DNA of 64,000 nucleotides from the NCBI GenBank assembly GCA_016936575.1, contig JAFGXQ010000176.1, positions 1 through 64,000 of the forward strand, read 5' to 3'. Made by a program: the position numbers and the translations under genes. The notes under the pieces are model-generated. The model saw only the letters and a program-made list of their open reading frames with translations. It ran no database searches and was not told where the DNA came from. The DNA is from Deltaproteobacteria bacterium (GTDB lineage Bacteria; Myxococcota_A; Polyangia; JAAYKL01). Shown piece after piece: positions 8,441 through 16,618 of the stretch (positions within the stretch are counted from its first letter, which is position 1; each line of letters starts with the position of its first letter).

Positions 8441-9514
8441 TTAGTATTCACCCTCCAAATCGGAGAACAGATCTTTGGTTTGAGTGTCTTGCAATGCCTC
8501 GCGGTGATTCATGTCTTTCATGGGCGCGATTTCGGCGCCGTATTGCGACAGGGCTGCTTGCAGTTGACCGGCGACTTCTTTTCTTAGCGACTCGGGTTTT
8601 ATCACCTCCACGTGAGGACCGAAAGACAACAGCCAATTCACCAGCTCGAAATTGATGGGAACATTAAGCGTCATTTGCAGCGTGCCATTGGGTAGCGTTC
8701 GCAAACGCTGCGTGGGATGATACGTGCGAAGCTGAATGTACCGCTTGGTTTTGGGCGTAAAATGCAAAACCACCTTTTGCGGCGTACCCGGAACAATACA
8801 AAACGCACTGGCGAAATATTCCTCGGGATTCCAATTCTTGGGATACTCATACGAAACAGACCGTTGCCATGCCGCGCTGCTGATTCGCTCCAGTGCAAAA
8901 ATCCGTATTGCCTCGTCCTTCTCGTCGCATGCTGCCGCCAAGTACAACCCGCGTTTGTACACCACCAGCGAATACGGACACAGCAACCATGAATTGAGCT
9001 TACCGTTTGAACTGCGATATCGAATTTTCAGCTTTCGCTCCATTAACAGAGCGGAAAGACACTCATCGAGCACCTCGCTGGATTTTCCCTTTAATCGTTT
9101 GGGACCTTCGTGAATTAGATAGACCTTGTTGACGAGCTTTTGGGCATTGGCAATGTCATCGGTTTTAGACAGCTTACTCTCAATGCGCGAATACACCCGT
9201 TCGATGGCGTCCTCCAACGACGTGTTTTCTAAGAAATCAAAACACCGCCTCGCTGTAAACAACGCCATCACTTCGTGAAGGGAATACCGAACTTCGATTT
9301 TTCTGGATGCAGCGGACTCATACCACACCGGTGGGTCCACTATGTTGTCGCACTCCAACTGCGCACCCATGAAAGAAAGCGCTTCAAGATCACGCTTAGC
9401 CGTCTTCGTGCTTACATTAAAATCATCGCAGATACGTTTTATGGATAACCGACCGCCACCTGAAAAACGCATTCGCAACGAATTTAATCGTTCCGTCTTC
9501 GTAAATTGCTTCAC
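8441..9514 (-). CDS. WYL-domain helix-turn-helix transcriptional regulator
   Basis: About 357 aa. The N-terminus (TKTERLNSLRMRF...SIKRICDDFNVSTKTAKRDLEAL) is a DeoR-like winged HTH. The middle part is a WYL domain (ALLMERKLKIRYRSSNGK... PYSLVVYKRGLYLAA), and the C-terminal part fits the WCX extension. WYL proteins sense ligands, often nucleic acids or nucleotides, and frequently control CRISPR and other defence loci; role here is inferred from its position just upstream of and in line with cas3. The start chosen is GTG at 9514, preceded by AGGA at good spacing; the frame stays open to a TTG at 9577 that lacks a ribosome site. Confidence 0.88.
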   Translation of the reverse strand: MKQFTKTERLNSLRMRFSGGGRLSIKRICDDFNVSTKTAKRDLEALSFMGAQLECDNIVDPPVWYESAASRKIEVRYSLHEVMALFTARRCFDFLENTSLEDAIERVYSRIESKLSKTDDIANAQKLVNKVYLIHEGPKRLKGKSSEVLDECLSALLMERKLKIRYRSSNGKLNSWLLCPYSLVVYKRGLYLAAACDEKDEAIRIFALERISSAAWQRSVSYEYPKNWNPEEYFASAFCIVPGTPQKVVLHFTPKTKRYIQLRTYHPTQRLRTLPNGTLQMTLNVPINFELVNWLLSFGPHVEVIKPESLRKEVAGQLQAALSQYGAEIAPMKDMNHREALQDTQTKDLFSDLEGEY

Positions 9515-9812
9515 AATGGTTCCTGTTGCTGAATGAAAATGACGACTCACGATGTCACGGTAGGTGATGTAAGTCAAAAATTCGTCATAAAGTTATGTGA
9601 TAATTCTCCCAACCTTATCGGCAACGCGGAAGGCACACAGGTCATCCCATCACTTCACATATTTAGATTTCGTTCAAGTTCGCCGGTGCCATTTCGAAAT
9701 GGGGGTGTTGGTGATCAGGGATTGGAAGGGCGCGTGGACACGCCGAGCATTCTTACTTTATTCGTGAAGAGACCGCAAAAGGTTGGATTGGTTGGCGATT
9801 CCCAATCTGCGG
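9515..9812. other. Non-coding region upstream of the WYL-cas operon
   Basis: No convincing gene is seen on either strand. A plus-strand frame crosses this stretch and the heptamer array but has no ribosome site and composition unlike neighbouring genes. The region should hold the promoter of the regulator-cas operon; I could not pick a clear -35/-10 pair. Confidence 0.5.
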
Positions 9813-10008
9813 GCATTGGCGGTAGGCGATGCGATATTGGATGGGAGGAGGTCGATATTGGGGGAGGGAGTGGCAGATATTGGACAGGGGGGACCGGATA
9901 TTGGGGGGAGGAAGGCGAATATTGGATGCCGGTGACTGAATATTGGATGTCGGCGGCCAGATATTGGATAGGGGATAGACGATATTGGACGGGGTTGCCC
10001 GTTATTGA
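9813..10008. repeat. Array of ATATTGG heptamers at 21-bp spacing
   Basis: Eight perfect copies of ATATTGG begin at 9834, 9855, 9877, 9898, 9919, 9940, 9961 and 9982. Intervals are 21, 22, 21, 21, 21, 21 and 21 bp. Degenerate copies extend the phase on both sides (GCATTGG at 9813, TTATTGA at 10002). The 14-bp spacers differ in sequence but are mostly G-rich on the plus strand. Spacing of two helical turns would put every heptamer on the same DNA face. It lies about 300 bp upstream of the WYL regulator and just after the stop of the 252-aa gene. Not a CRISPR: the conserved part is shorter than the variable part. Confidence 0.85.
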
Positions 10009-10025
10009 GAGGGTTTGCGGGGTTT

Positions 10026-10784
10026 TTATTGGTTTACGGCATTTTTCGTGAGGGCGGTTTCAGCGCTGGATTTGGTTTGGCTGCGACGCAAGTAGGCGCT
10101 CGCATACCCCTTGCGGCGGTGTGGGTCTCTCCAGAAGACGTATTGGCCGCATTCGCGGATGGCGTCGACGGCTTCTTTGAGGTGGGTGTAGGCCTGGTCG
10201 CGGATGCGTTTGATTTCGTTGTCGTTGCCTTTGTCGGCGGTGGCTTCACCGCGCAGGGTGCCCATTTCGTTGCTCATTTCGGCGGCCAGTTCGATTTTGT
10301 TCACGTCAAAGCCGATGGCCTTGAGGGGCGCCGGGTTTTCACGGCCGATGATGGACAGGTTGTTGAGGTCCTGAATCATGTCGGCGTCGCCGCTGCCCTC
10401 GGCTACGGCGCGAACGCGGCTGAGGAGGGTGTCGTCATCGCGATAGGCGTAGCGCATGGCGTGAAGCAGTTCGTCGCGCAGGTCGTACGCCTCGGGAGAC
10501 TCTTCGTTCCAGCGTTGCTGGGCCTCTTCGCGGCCGCGCATCACGTTGTTCCACAGGGACTGGGCTTCGCTGGCCGCGTCGCTGCGATAGGGCAGGTCCT
10601 CGAACAGGGTGTTGGACAAACCGGCTTTCTGCAGTTCGGGCAGGTCTTTTTGCGCCCAGTGGTACAGGGTTTCCGCCTCCTGAATGTACACCCCCATGGG
10701 CATGGTGGGTATCTTCACGTCCTCGGGCGCGATGGCGGTAATTGTGGGTAGTTTTTGTTCGTAGGTAATACTTTTGGTACTCAT
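10026..10784 (-). CDS. Hypothetical protein, 252 aa
   Basis: Not recognised. The product is soluble-looking, without signal peptide or membrane segment, rich in Glu, Asp, Ala and Arg, and probably mostly helical. The central part (ELLHAMRYAYRDDDTLLSRV) and the segment ELAAEMSNEMGTLRGEA look like packed amphipathic helices. A purine-rich GGGGGA precedes the ATG. A TTGACA hexamer on the minus strand at 10905-10910 is a possible -35. It stands alone, separated from tgt by about 330 bp, and its stop lies 18 bp from the heptamer array, so any functional link to that array is speculation. Confidence 0.8.
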   Translation of the reverse strand: MSTKSITYEQKLPTITAIAPEDVKIPTMPMGVYIQEAETLYHWAQKDLPELQKAGLSNTLFEDLPYRSDAASEAQSLWNNVMRGREEAQQRWNEESPEAYDLRDELLHAMRYAYRDDDTLLSRVRAVAEGSGDADMIQDLNNLSIIGRENPAPLKAIGFDVNKIELAAEMSNEMGTLRGEATADKGNDNEIKRIRDQAYTHLKEAVDAIRECGQYVFWRDPHRRKGYASAYLRRSQTKSSAETALTKNAVNQ

Positions 10785-10983
10785 AAATCCCCCTTATCAT
10801 TAAGGAAAGTAAAGGAAAGCGCCGCCTGCTCCCTCTGGAACGCCGGCCCTTTCGGTTTTACAAATATTGAAATATACAATCGGGTTATGTCAGATTTTCC
10901 AGAATGTCAACCGTTTATTTGGGCGGGATGCGTGCAGAACACTACAGATATTTTTCGACAAACTGTCTGGCTGTCCGTATTGC

Positions 10984-11003
10984 GACACCAAAATGTTGGT
11001 GTC
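10984..11003. repeat. Perfect 8-bp inverted repeat with 4-nt loop
   Basis: GACACCAA and TTGGTGTC are exact reverse complements around AATG. It could be an operator or an RNA hairpin; no adjacent T-run makes it a terminator. Confidence 0.6.
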
Positions 11004-11029
11004 AATCAGTCCCTACGCGCGAATAGCGG

Positions 11030-11046
11030 CCGGGCATGAAGCCCGG
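11030..11046. repeat. REP-like palindrome CCGGGC-ATGAA-GCCCGG
   Basis: A 6-bp GC-rich stem around ATGAA, followed on the plus strand by ACCCTACA and then a run of seven T. This resembles dispersed intergenic palindromes with a GTAGGG flank found in many genomes (from memory). It lies between the 3' end of tgt and the 5' region of the 252-aa gene, both on the minus strand. The T-run starts 8 bases after the stem, too far for a classic terminator. Confidence 0.45.
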
Positions 11047-11118
11047 ACCCTACATTTTTTTGTTTCTACCTGACGTTGCGATTGCTTTGGTTGTAAGCGG
11101 TTTGAAGACTGCGTCGTC

Positions 11119-12228
11119 CTAAATCTCTCTTGGTTGCAGCCAGCTTTTTTTGAATGCGGCGAAGTTCCCTTGGGCGATGGCGTTTCGGGCGCCGGCCATT
11201 AGTGCGCCGTAGTGGTGCAGGTTGTGAATGGTCAGCAGGCGGTGAATCAGCAGTTCTTTGCTCATGAACAGGTGGCGCAGGTATCTGCGTTCGTAGGTGG
11301 CACAGGTAGGGCAGGTGCATCCCGGTTCGAGGGGAAGCGGGTCGTTCAGGAAACGGGCCTGCTTGATGTTCAGTTTGCCGCCTTTCACGAACACCTGACC
11401 GTTGCGCGCGTTGCGGGTGGGCATTACGCAATCGAACATATCCACACCGTGTTCGATGGCCTCAAGCAAATCGGCCGGGGTGCCCACGCCCATCACATAG
11501 CGCGGTCGTTCCACGGGCATCAACGGGGCGATTTCGGCGAAAATGCGATACATGTCTTCGACCGGTTCGCCCACCGAGAGCCCTCCCAACGCGATACCGT
11601 CGAACGGCAGTGCGGCGATTTCATCCAAATGCAGTTTTCGAAGATCACTGTGAATGCTGCCCTGCACAATGCCGAACAGTGCCTGACCTTCGGGGCGCAG
11701 AACTTCAATCTGTCGCTTCGCCCATAGGGTAGTGCGGCGCATGGCGTTTTCCACGTCTTTTCGCGGAGCGTTTCCCGGCGGGCATTCATCGAGAATCATG
11801 GCGATGTCCGACCCCAGCTTACCCTGTACTTCCACTGCGCGCTGCGGTGAGAGCGCAATGCGGCTTCCGTCAATGTGAGATGAAAAAACCACCCCCTCGT
11901 CGCTGATTTTGACACGGTCGCTCAGGCTGAATACCTGAAAACCGCCCGAGTCGGTGAGGGTGGGTTTCTTCCAGGCCATGAAGTTCGCCAGTCCGCCCGC
12001 CGATGCGATGAGTTGTTCTCCGGGGCGCAGCATCAGGTGATAGGTGTTTCCCAGAAGAATAGACGCGCCGCCGGCGGAGATTTCTTCGGGCGACAGCGCC
12101 TTGACCGAGGCCCGTGTTCCCACCGGCATAAATGCGGGAGTGGGAATATTGCCCCGCGGGGTGGTGATGCACCCGGTGCGCGCGGCGCCGTCTGTGGCAT
12201 TAATTTGAAACAGAAATCCGTCGGTCAT
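11119..12228 (-). CDS. tgt: Queuine tRNA-ribosyltransferase
   Basis: 369 aa, standard length. The enzyme swaps guanine 34 for preQ1 in tRNAs with GUN anticodons. Asp93 (DSGGFQVF) and the nucleophile Asp266 (MFDCVMPTRNARNG) are present, as is the zinc site Cys304, Cys306, Cys309 and His335. It overlaps queA by 4 bp (ATGA), so the two successive steps of queuosine formation are co-translated. No other queuosine genes are in the window. Confidence 0.97.
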   Translation of the reverse strand: MTDGFLFQINATDGAARTGCITTPRGNIPTPAFMPVGTRASVKALSPEEISAGGASILLGNTYHLMLRPGEQLIASAGGLANFMAWKKPTLTDSGGFQVFSLSDRVKISDEGVVFSSHIDGSRIALSPQRAVEVQGKLGSDIAMILDECPPGNAPRKDVENAMRRTTLWAKRQIEVLRPEGQALFGIVQGSIHSDLRKLHLDEIAALPFDGIALGGLSVGEPVEDMYRIFAEIAPLMPVERPRYVMGVGTPADLLEAIEHGVDMFDCVMPTRNARNGQVFVKGGKLNIKQARFLNDPLPLEPGCTCPTCATYERRYLRHLFMSKELLIHRLLTIHNLHHYGALMAGARNAIAQGNFAAFKKSWLQPREI

Positions 12229-13280
12229 GCGTCCTCCGGCAATACGAGCATGGCGTCTCCGTAACTGTAAAATCGATATTCGTTCTGCACTGCTTCATCG
12301 TACGCTTTCAGAATGAATTCGCGCCCCCCCATGGCGGATACGAGGCATAGCAGCGTGGATTTGGGCAGATGAAAATTGGTGAGCAAGCCGCTCACTACAT
12401 TGAATGGATACGGCGGTGAAATGAAGATGTCGGTGGCACCATCCCCCGCGACCACTCGGCCGTTGTGGCGGGCGGCACAGCCTTCAAGGGTTCGAACCGT
12501 CGTTGTTCCGATGGCGATTACGGGGCGTCCGTCGTTTTTGGCGTCGTTGATTTTGTCGGCAACCGCGTTTGAAATGTGGTAGTGCTCCACATCCATTTTG
12601 TGTTCATCGGTGCGTTCCGCGGTGATGGGGCGGAATGTTCCCGGCCCCACGTGGAGTGTGACATATTCCACCGCGCATCCGTTACTGCGGATTTCAGAAA
12701 TCAGCGCCTCGGTCAAATGCAGCCCTGCGGTGGGCGCGGCCACCGAACCCTCGTACTCGGCGAATACGGTTTGATACCGTTCCCGGTCACTTTCTTCGGC
12801 ATCTCTTTTCAGATACGGGGGCAGCGGAATCGCGCCCTGCTGATCGACATAGTTACGAAACGCCTCGCTCCTCACATTTAGTCGTAATGTGCGATGCCCC
12901 ATCTCTCCGCTCTGTATGATGGTTGCGGTGGAGGTGTTGTCGAACAACAGGGTATCGCCGATGCGCAGCGGTTTGTTCGCCTTGCAGAGTGTATTCCATG
13001 TGCACGAGGTGTCGTCTTCTGATTCCAATCGCACCAGCAGTACCTCAACTGCGCCCCCGGTGGGGCGCCGAGCCTGAAGCCTGGCCGGAATCACTTTGCT
13101 GTTGTTGGCTACGACCAGACAATTCGTCGGGAGCAAAGACGGCAGGTCGGTTATTTTGTGATGCTGTATTTTTTGTTGTTGCGGCAGCGTTACCAGCAGT
13201 CTTCCGCCGTCGCGGTTCAGGGGAGGATAGGTGGCAATCAGATGCGGCGGGAGGGTGTAGTCAAATAGGTCTGTTTTCAT
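12225..13280 (-). CDS. queA: S-adenosylmethionine:tRNA ribosyltransferase-isomerase
   Basis: 351 aa, full length for QueA, which converts preQ1 in tRNA to epoxyqueuosine using the ribosyl part of SAM. Family landmarks: the N-terminus FDYTLPPHLIATYP, the block GSVAAPTAGLHLT, the YVTLHVGPGTF segment and NFHLPKSTLLCLVSAM. It lies 27 bp after the zinc-ribbon membrane protein gene and overlaps tgt by 4 bp, forming a queA-tgt pair. Confidence 0.97.
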   Translation of the reverse strand: MKTDLFDYTLPPHLIATYPPLNRDGGRLLVTLPQQQKIQHHKITDLPSLLPTNCLVVANNSKVIPARLQARRPTGGAVEVLLVRLESEDDTSCTWNTLCKANKPLRIGDTLLFDNTSTATIIQSGEMGHRTLRLNVRSEAFRNYVDQQGAIPLPPYLKRDAEESDRERYQTVFAEYEGSVAAPTAGLHLTEALISEIRSNGCAVEYVTLHVGPGTFRPITAERTDEHKMDVEHYHISNAVADKINDAKNDGRPVIAIGTTTVRTLEGCAARHNGRVVAGDGATDIFISPPYPFNVVSGLLTNFHLPKSTLLCLVSAMGGREFILKAYDEAVQNEYRFYSYGDAMLVLPEDA

Positions 13281-13307
13281 GTTGTCGCAAACGGTTGTGG
13301 GCGGCGG

Positions 13308-15281
13308 TTATTTTCGTTTTTTCTTTCTTGACGCGGCGGTGGCGATCAGCACATATTGCGCATCGACGGCGGGAAGGGCCTTTTTACTTCCGCCTGCAAA
13401 ATCAACTTCCTGGGTACCGCGAACCTTGCCGTATACATCGACCATGGATTGCAGCCCGGCATCGGTTTCTCCCCGAAACGCCACGTAGACGCCGCATTGG
13501 CCGCCTTGCGGACATCCATTGTCCACGTACATCAGGAATGCGGTAACGCCTTTGGCTGTATTAATGTTGATGATACGCCCGGTCAAGTGAATCTTTTTTC
13601 CGGCATACGCATCGGTGTTTCGGGAGAGTTTGGCGAAGTTGAACGAGTCGTCCAAATTTTTGGACCAACTGGCCACGTACGGTTGCAGGTCCTCCACTTT
13701 GGTGACCAGCACTTGGCGCGAAACCGGCGCGGAACCCGCCGCGACGACGCGAATGTTGATTTTGTTGGTGCCGATAGCCGGAAGGGACACGGTTGCGGCG
13801 AAACCGGTTTCTCCCACTTGAAGGGTTTTTCCGTTAATGGTGACTGTCGCACCGGGAACGCTGCTGCCGGCTACCGTGATTTCATTGGAATCGACCACTG
13901 CGCCATCGGCCGGTCTATCCAGTTGTAACTCTGTGATCGGCACCACCAGCGTATGCTGTCCCGCGTCGGTATTGCCTTCTCCATCGGCCAGTTCGAATGG
14001 AATCGAGTACTGCAGCTTTTTCACTTTGCCCCCTTTGGAGGCACCGTCCGGGATGGTGAGTTTGTATTCGCAGATTCCGTTCACCAATGTGCAGGCCGCG
14101 CCGTTCACTTTAATGGAAAAACCGGATGCGATCTGAAACTGAACCCCCACGGTGGGCGGCGTGTTTGTCAGGCCGCTGAAATCGTTTGTGGCAATATGTC
14201 GCAGCGTAATGGGAAAGCTGATTTCCTCAGGCGTTCCACCCGGTTCGGTTACCGTGAGTTTCACCAGATTCGCACCGAGCACCATCTGTTTTTTCGGCAG
14301 TAAAAACTGAACCTTTCCGCCTGCAACCGGAATGTTTTTGTCCTGAAGCTGTACCGTGGCGCCGGGGGGGGCGGTGGGGAGATCCAGAATTACGGTCAGG
14401 TGTTCGCCATCGGCCGATGGAACAATCTGGGGCTGCACGTCGGGAGAGCGAAACAGCACAAATTTGACCAGAATGAATGCCACCAGTCCGAGTATGATGA
14501 GTGCCGCAGCGGAGACGGCAATAATAATTCCCACATTGGACGACTTTGGTGACGTATCGTCGGGCCATTCCCCCGAGTCGTCAGTGGCTTTCGGTTTTTC
14601 AAGGAATGGTGTGGGTTGTCGCTGTATCTTGGGTTTGGGTTCCGGCTTGGGTTCCGGTTTTGATGCCTCTGCCGGCGCCGCCGCAGGTTCTTTTTTTTCT
14701 TCGACAGGGGGCTGCGCCGCGGGCGGACTTGTAGTTTTATTTTTTTCGGCCGCTTTCTGTTTCGCAGCGGCAACCGCCGCCTGCACGTCATCGGCATTGG
14801 CCGACGGTAGACCCAGCACGGTTTTGGCACGGGTATCTTCGGGGGACGGCGCGACCGCCGGTTGCGGAGAAGTTGCTTTGGGAGACGCCATTTTAATCAT
14901 CGGTGCAGGTTGTGTGGAGGAGGGCTTCACACTGGCAGCGGGCGCGTTCGATGGTGTCTGCACGGGATTGGCCGTGGTCACCGGTTTGGCCATAGCCACC
15001 GGAACTGCTTGGGCACCGGTCTGGACAACGGCGGCCATTTTCACCGCCGGTGCACCGAGCATGGTTCTGTTTGAAACTCCGGCGGACGCCGATGACACAT
15101 TTGCCTCCGGAATCTGAGGAGCCTTTCCGAACATCATTGTTTTGGCAGGGGTAGAACCGGCAGCGATTCTTCCCTGGTTTTGCGGAGGAACAGCACCTTC
15201 TTGCAGCGGAGTTCCGCACGCAGCACAAAACTGCGTACCGTCAGCGTTTGATATTCCACACATTTTGCAGTTCACAGGCAC
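13308..15281 (-). CDS. Zinc-ribbon membrane protein with KT[MV]xG motifs and OB-like C-terminus
   Basis: 657 aa. A zinc ribbon opens the protein (Cys5-x2-Cys8, Cys19-x2-Cys22). A long Pro/Ala/Lys-rich disordered region follows (about 30-245) carrying three related motifs: KTMMFG at 47-52, RTMLG at 72-76 and KTVLG at 153-157. One membrane helix spans about 250-277, and the outer part has two Ig-like beta segments (about 280-520) and a C-terminal domain containing LTGRIININT that resembles an OB fold. The GTG start is fixed by AAGGAGG 8 nt upstream. Such zinc-ribbon/Pro-rich proteins are common in Myxococcota; function unknown. The motifs may be phosphothreonine docking sites (inference). Confidence 0.8.
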   Translation of the reverse strand: MPVNCKMCGISNADGTQFCAACGTPLQEGAVPPQNQGRIAAGSTPAKTMMFGKAPQIPEANVSSASAGVSNRTMLGAPAVKMAAVVQTGAQAVPVAMAKPVTTANPVQTPSNAPAASVKPSSTQPAPMIKMASPKATSPQPAVAPSPEDTRAKTVLGLPSANADDVQAAVAAAKQKAAEKNKTTSPPAAQPPVEEKKEPAAAPAEASKPEPKPEPKPKIQRQPTPFLEKPKATDDSGEWPDDTSPKSSNVGIIIAVSAAALIILGLVAFILVKFVLFRSPDVQPQIVPSADGEHLTVILDLPTAPPGATVQLQDKNIPVAGGKVQFLLPKKQMVLGANLVKLTVTEPGGTPEEISFPITLRHIATNDFSGLTNTPPTVGVQFQIASGFSIKVNGAACTLVNGICEYKLTIPDGASKGGKVKKLQYSIPFELADGEGNTDAGQHTLVVPITELQLDRPADGAVVDSNEITVAGSSVPGATVTINGKTLQVGETGFAATVSLPAIGTNKINIRVVAAGSAPVSRQVLVTKVEDLQPYVASWSKNLDDSFNFAKLSRNTDAYAGKKIHLTGRIININTAKGVTAFLMYVDNGCPQGGQCGVYVAFRGETDAGLQSMVDVYGKVRGTQEVDFAGGSKKALPAVDAQYVLIATAASRKKKRK

Positions 15282-15401
15282 TGTGAAATCCTCCTTGGGA
15301 AGCGTTTCAGATTTTTGTCGATCGGTGTTTCAATAATGTCACGATAACAGTACTCGACGTCAAACTTCACTAAATCAGCAGTGCATTGTATTCCAATTTA
15401 A

Positions 15402-16400
15402 TTACTTGGCAAGGATTTGCTTGAAGCGTGCGCGATGGCCCGAAAAATCGACGATATGCGCCATTCCGGCGGTGCGCCCGCCGTTCGTCAGCCGAACCGG
15501 AATGGCGTCGGCACTTCCCGCCTGCAGAATGATGGACGGATGCCATATGCCCGGTGGAAGGGATTGGGTAGAGCCTTTAGCCACCGCGTTTCCGCCGGAT
15601 TCGTATACATGACCCACCAGGGCGAATTTAATCGGGGAGTCGGACAGTTCGTCGCGCAGCGCAGGGTCGCCGATATTCACATTTCCCCGTCCCATGTCCG
15701 GGGCATTGGGACCGGTGCCGAGAGGGGGGGTCGCCGAAAGCAGCACATTGGTTTTGTCGTCCATGGCCAGGTCGGTGATTTGCTGCAGCTCCTTTAACTC
15801 ATAGGAGCACCCCTGCGATCGCGCTTCCAGATAGAACGGGTTGAAGTAACCCGGGAGACTGATGAAATTCACATGCTTCATAAACACCCGCCGAACCTGG
15901 GTGAGATCCACCAGTTGGGGGTATTTCTGTTTCAGTTTTTTGAATGCACCCCGAAGGGCGCCGAAACTCGCTTGCGAGCCGGGGGTCACCAGAATGGGAA
16001 TCGGCGCCTTGGCCAGGGCTGTCAACACGTTTGTGATTTGCTCCTGGGTTTTACCGACGCCGCCCACCACGATGATGGCCTGCACCTTGGCGGCTTTAAA
16101 CTGATCCAGGTAGTAGTTGAGGTTTTTTTCGGTTTCAGGCGTCATTTCATGAATGCCGGCCAGCAGCCCCACAGCGATAATCGAAGAGCTGATACCGCTG
16201 ATTTTCAAATCCTGATCATCCCGTACCAGCGTCAGCGGCGGAAGCGAAATTTTTTCAAGGTTGTCGTCTCCGGCCACATCGGCACATTTTAAAAAATCAT
16301 TCCCGTTTTTTTGTGACGAAGACGGTTCGGTGGCGCTCTTGCAACCCAGGTTGAAAAAGACGCAAAGCGCGATTATCGTTGATATTCGTAGGGTATTCAT
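15402..16400 (-). CDS. Lipoprotein with degenerate metallophosphoesterase-like domain
   Basis: 332 aa. The start at 16400 gives a clean lipoprotein signal (MNTLRISTII...FFNLGC, Cys about residue 20); an upstream TTG at 16442 would spoil it. The body follows the layout of calcineurin-like phosphoesterases: strand-loops IIVVGGVGKT, ILVTPGSQASF, FISLPGYFNP and FALVGHVYESGGNA sit where GDxxD, GNHE and GHxH motifs are expected, but the metal ligands are replaced. I therefore infer a non-catalytic, periplasm-facing lipoprotein. The gene stands alone, 220 bp from a divergent methyltransferase. Fold assignment is from motif order only. Confidence 0.65.
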   Translation of the reverse strand: MNTLRISTIIALCVFFNLGCKSATEPSSSQKNGNDFLKCADVAGDDNLEKISLPPLTLVRDDQDLKISGISSSIIAVGLLAGIHEMTPETEKNLNYYLDQFKAAKVQAIIVVGGVGKTQEQITNVLTALAKAPIPILVTPGSQASFGALRGAFKKLKQKYPQLVDLTQVRRVFMKHVNFISLPGYFNPFYLEARSQGCSYELKELQQITDLAMDDKTNVLLSATPPLGTGPNAPDMGRGNVNIGDPALRDELSDSPIKFALVGHVYESGGNAVAKGSTQSLPPGIWHPSIILQAGSADAIPVRLTNGGRTAGMAHIVDFSGHRARFKQILAK

Positions 16401-16497
16401 GCGAGGCAGTGTACGGTCGGCCGGGTAAATGGTCAACCCCAAAGCCGCGCCAAAACCGCCCTAACCGATTTGACCCAGGGAGCCGACAAATAGGCGA

Positions 16498-16512
16498 TTG
16501 AAACGTTTTCAA
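16498..16512. promoter_or_regulatory. Inverted repeat TTGAAA-N3-TTTCAA in divergent promoter region
   Basis: A 6-bp palindrome with a 3-nt centre lies between the divergent lipoprotein and methyltransferase genes. Its core resembles operators of LacI-type regulators. A -10-like TAATAT for the plus strand follows at 16528-16533. No regulator is encoded next to it, so the role is open. Confidence 0.35.
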
Positions 16513-16618
16513 AATGATGGATTGTGGTAATATGGGTCTATCTGGACACCAGTGCGCTGCTTCGGTACCCAGCGCGATTATGACAACACTGTTGGGGGAC
16601 GAACGGACCAAGTGAACA

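Larger units (their letters stand above)
10785..11118. other. Intergenic region with hairpins
   Basis: No gene is supported here. It holds the upstream region of the 252-aa gene, a perfect 8-bp inverted repeat (10984-11003) and a REP-like palindrome (11030-11046), both listed separately. The rest shows no further structure I can name. Confidence 0.5.

Noticed and set aside
9813-10008. Second CRISPR array
   Set aside because: Conserved part is 7 bp and spacers 14 bp, both far too short; no palindrome in the repeat.
9533-10051. 172-codon plus-strand frame over the heptamer array
   Set aside because: No ribosome site, low-complexity Gly/Arg/Trp-rich product, and openness explained by the G-rich 21-bp repeat. 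Kept only as a note in the findings.
10005-10751. 248-codon plus-strand frame opposite the 252-aa gene
   Set aside because: Exact antisense of a better-supported gene; Val/Ala/Gly/Phe-rich composition typical of a shadow frame.
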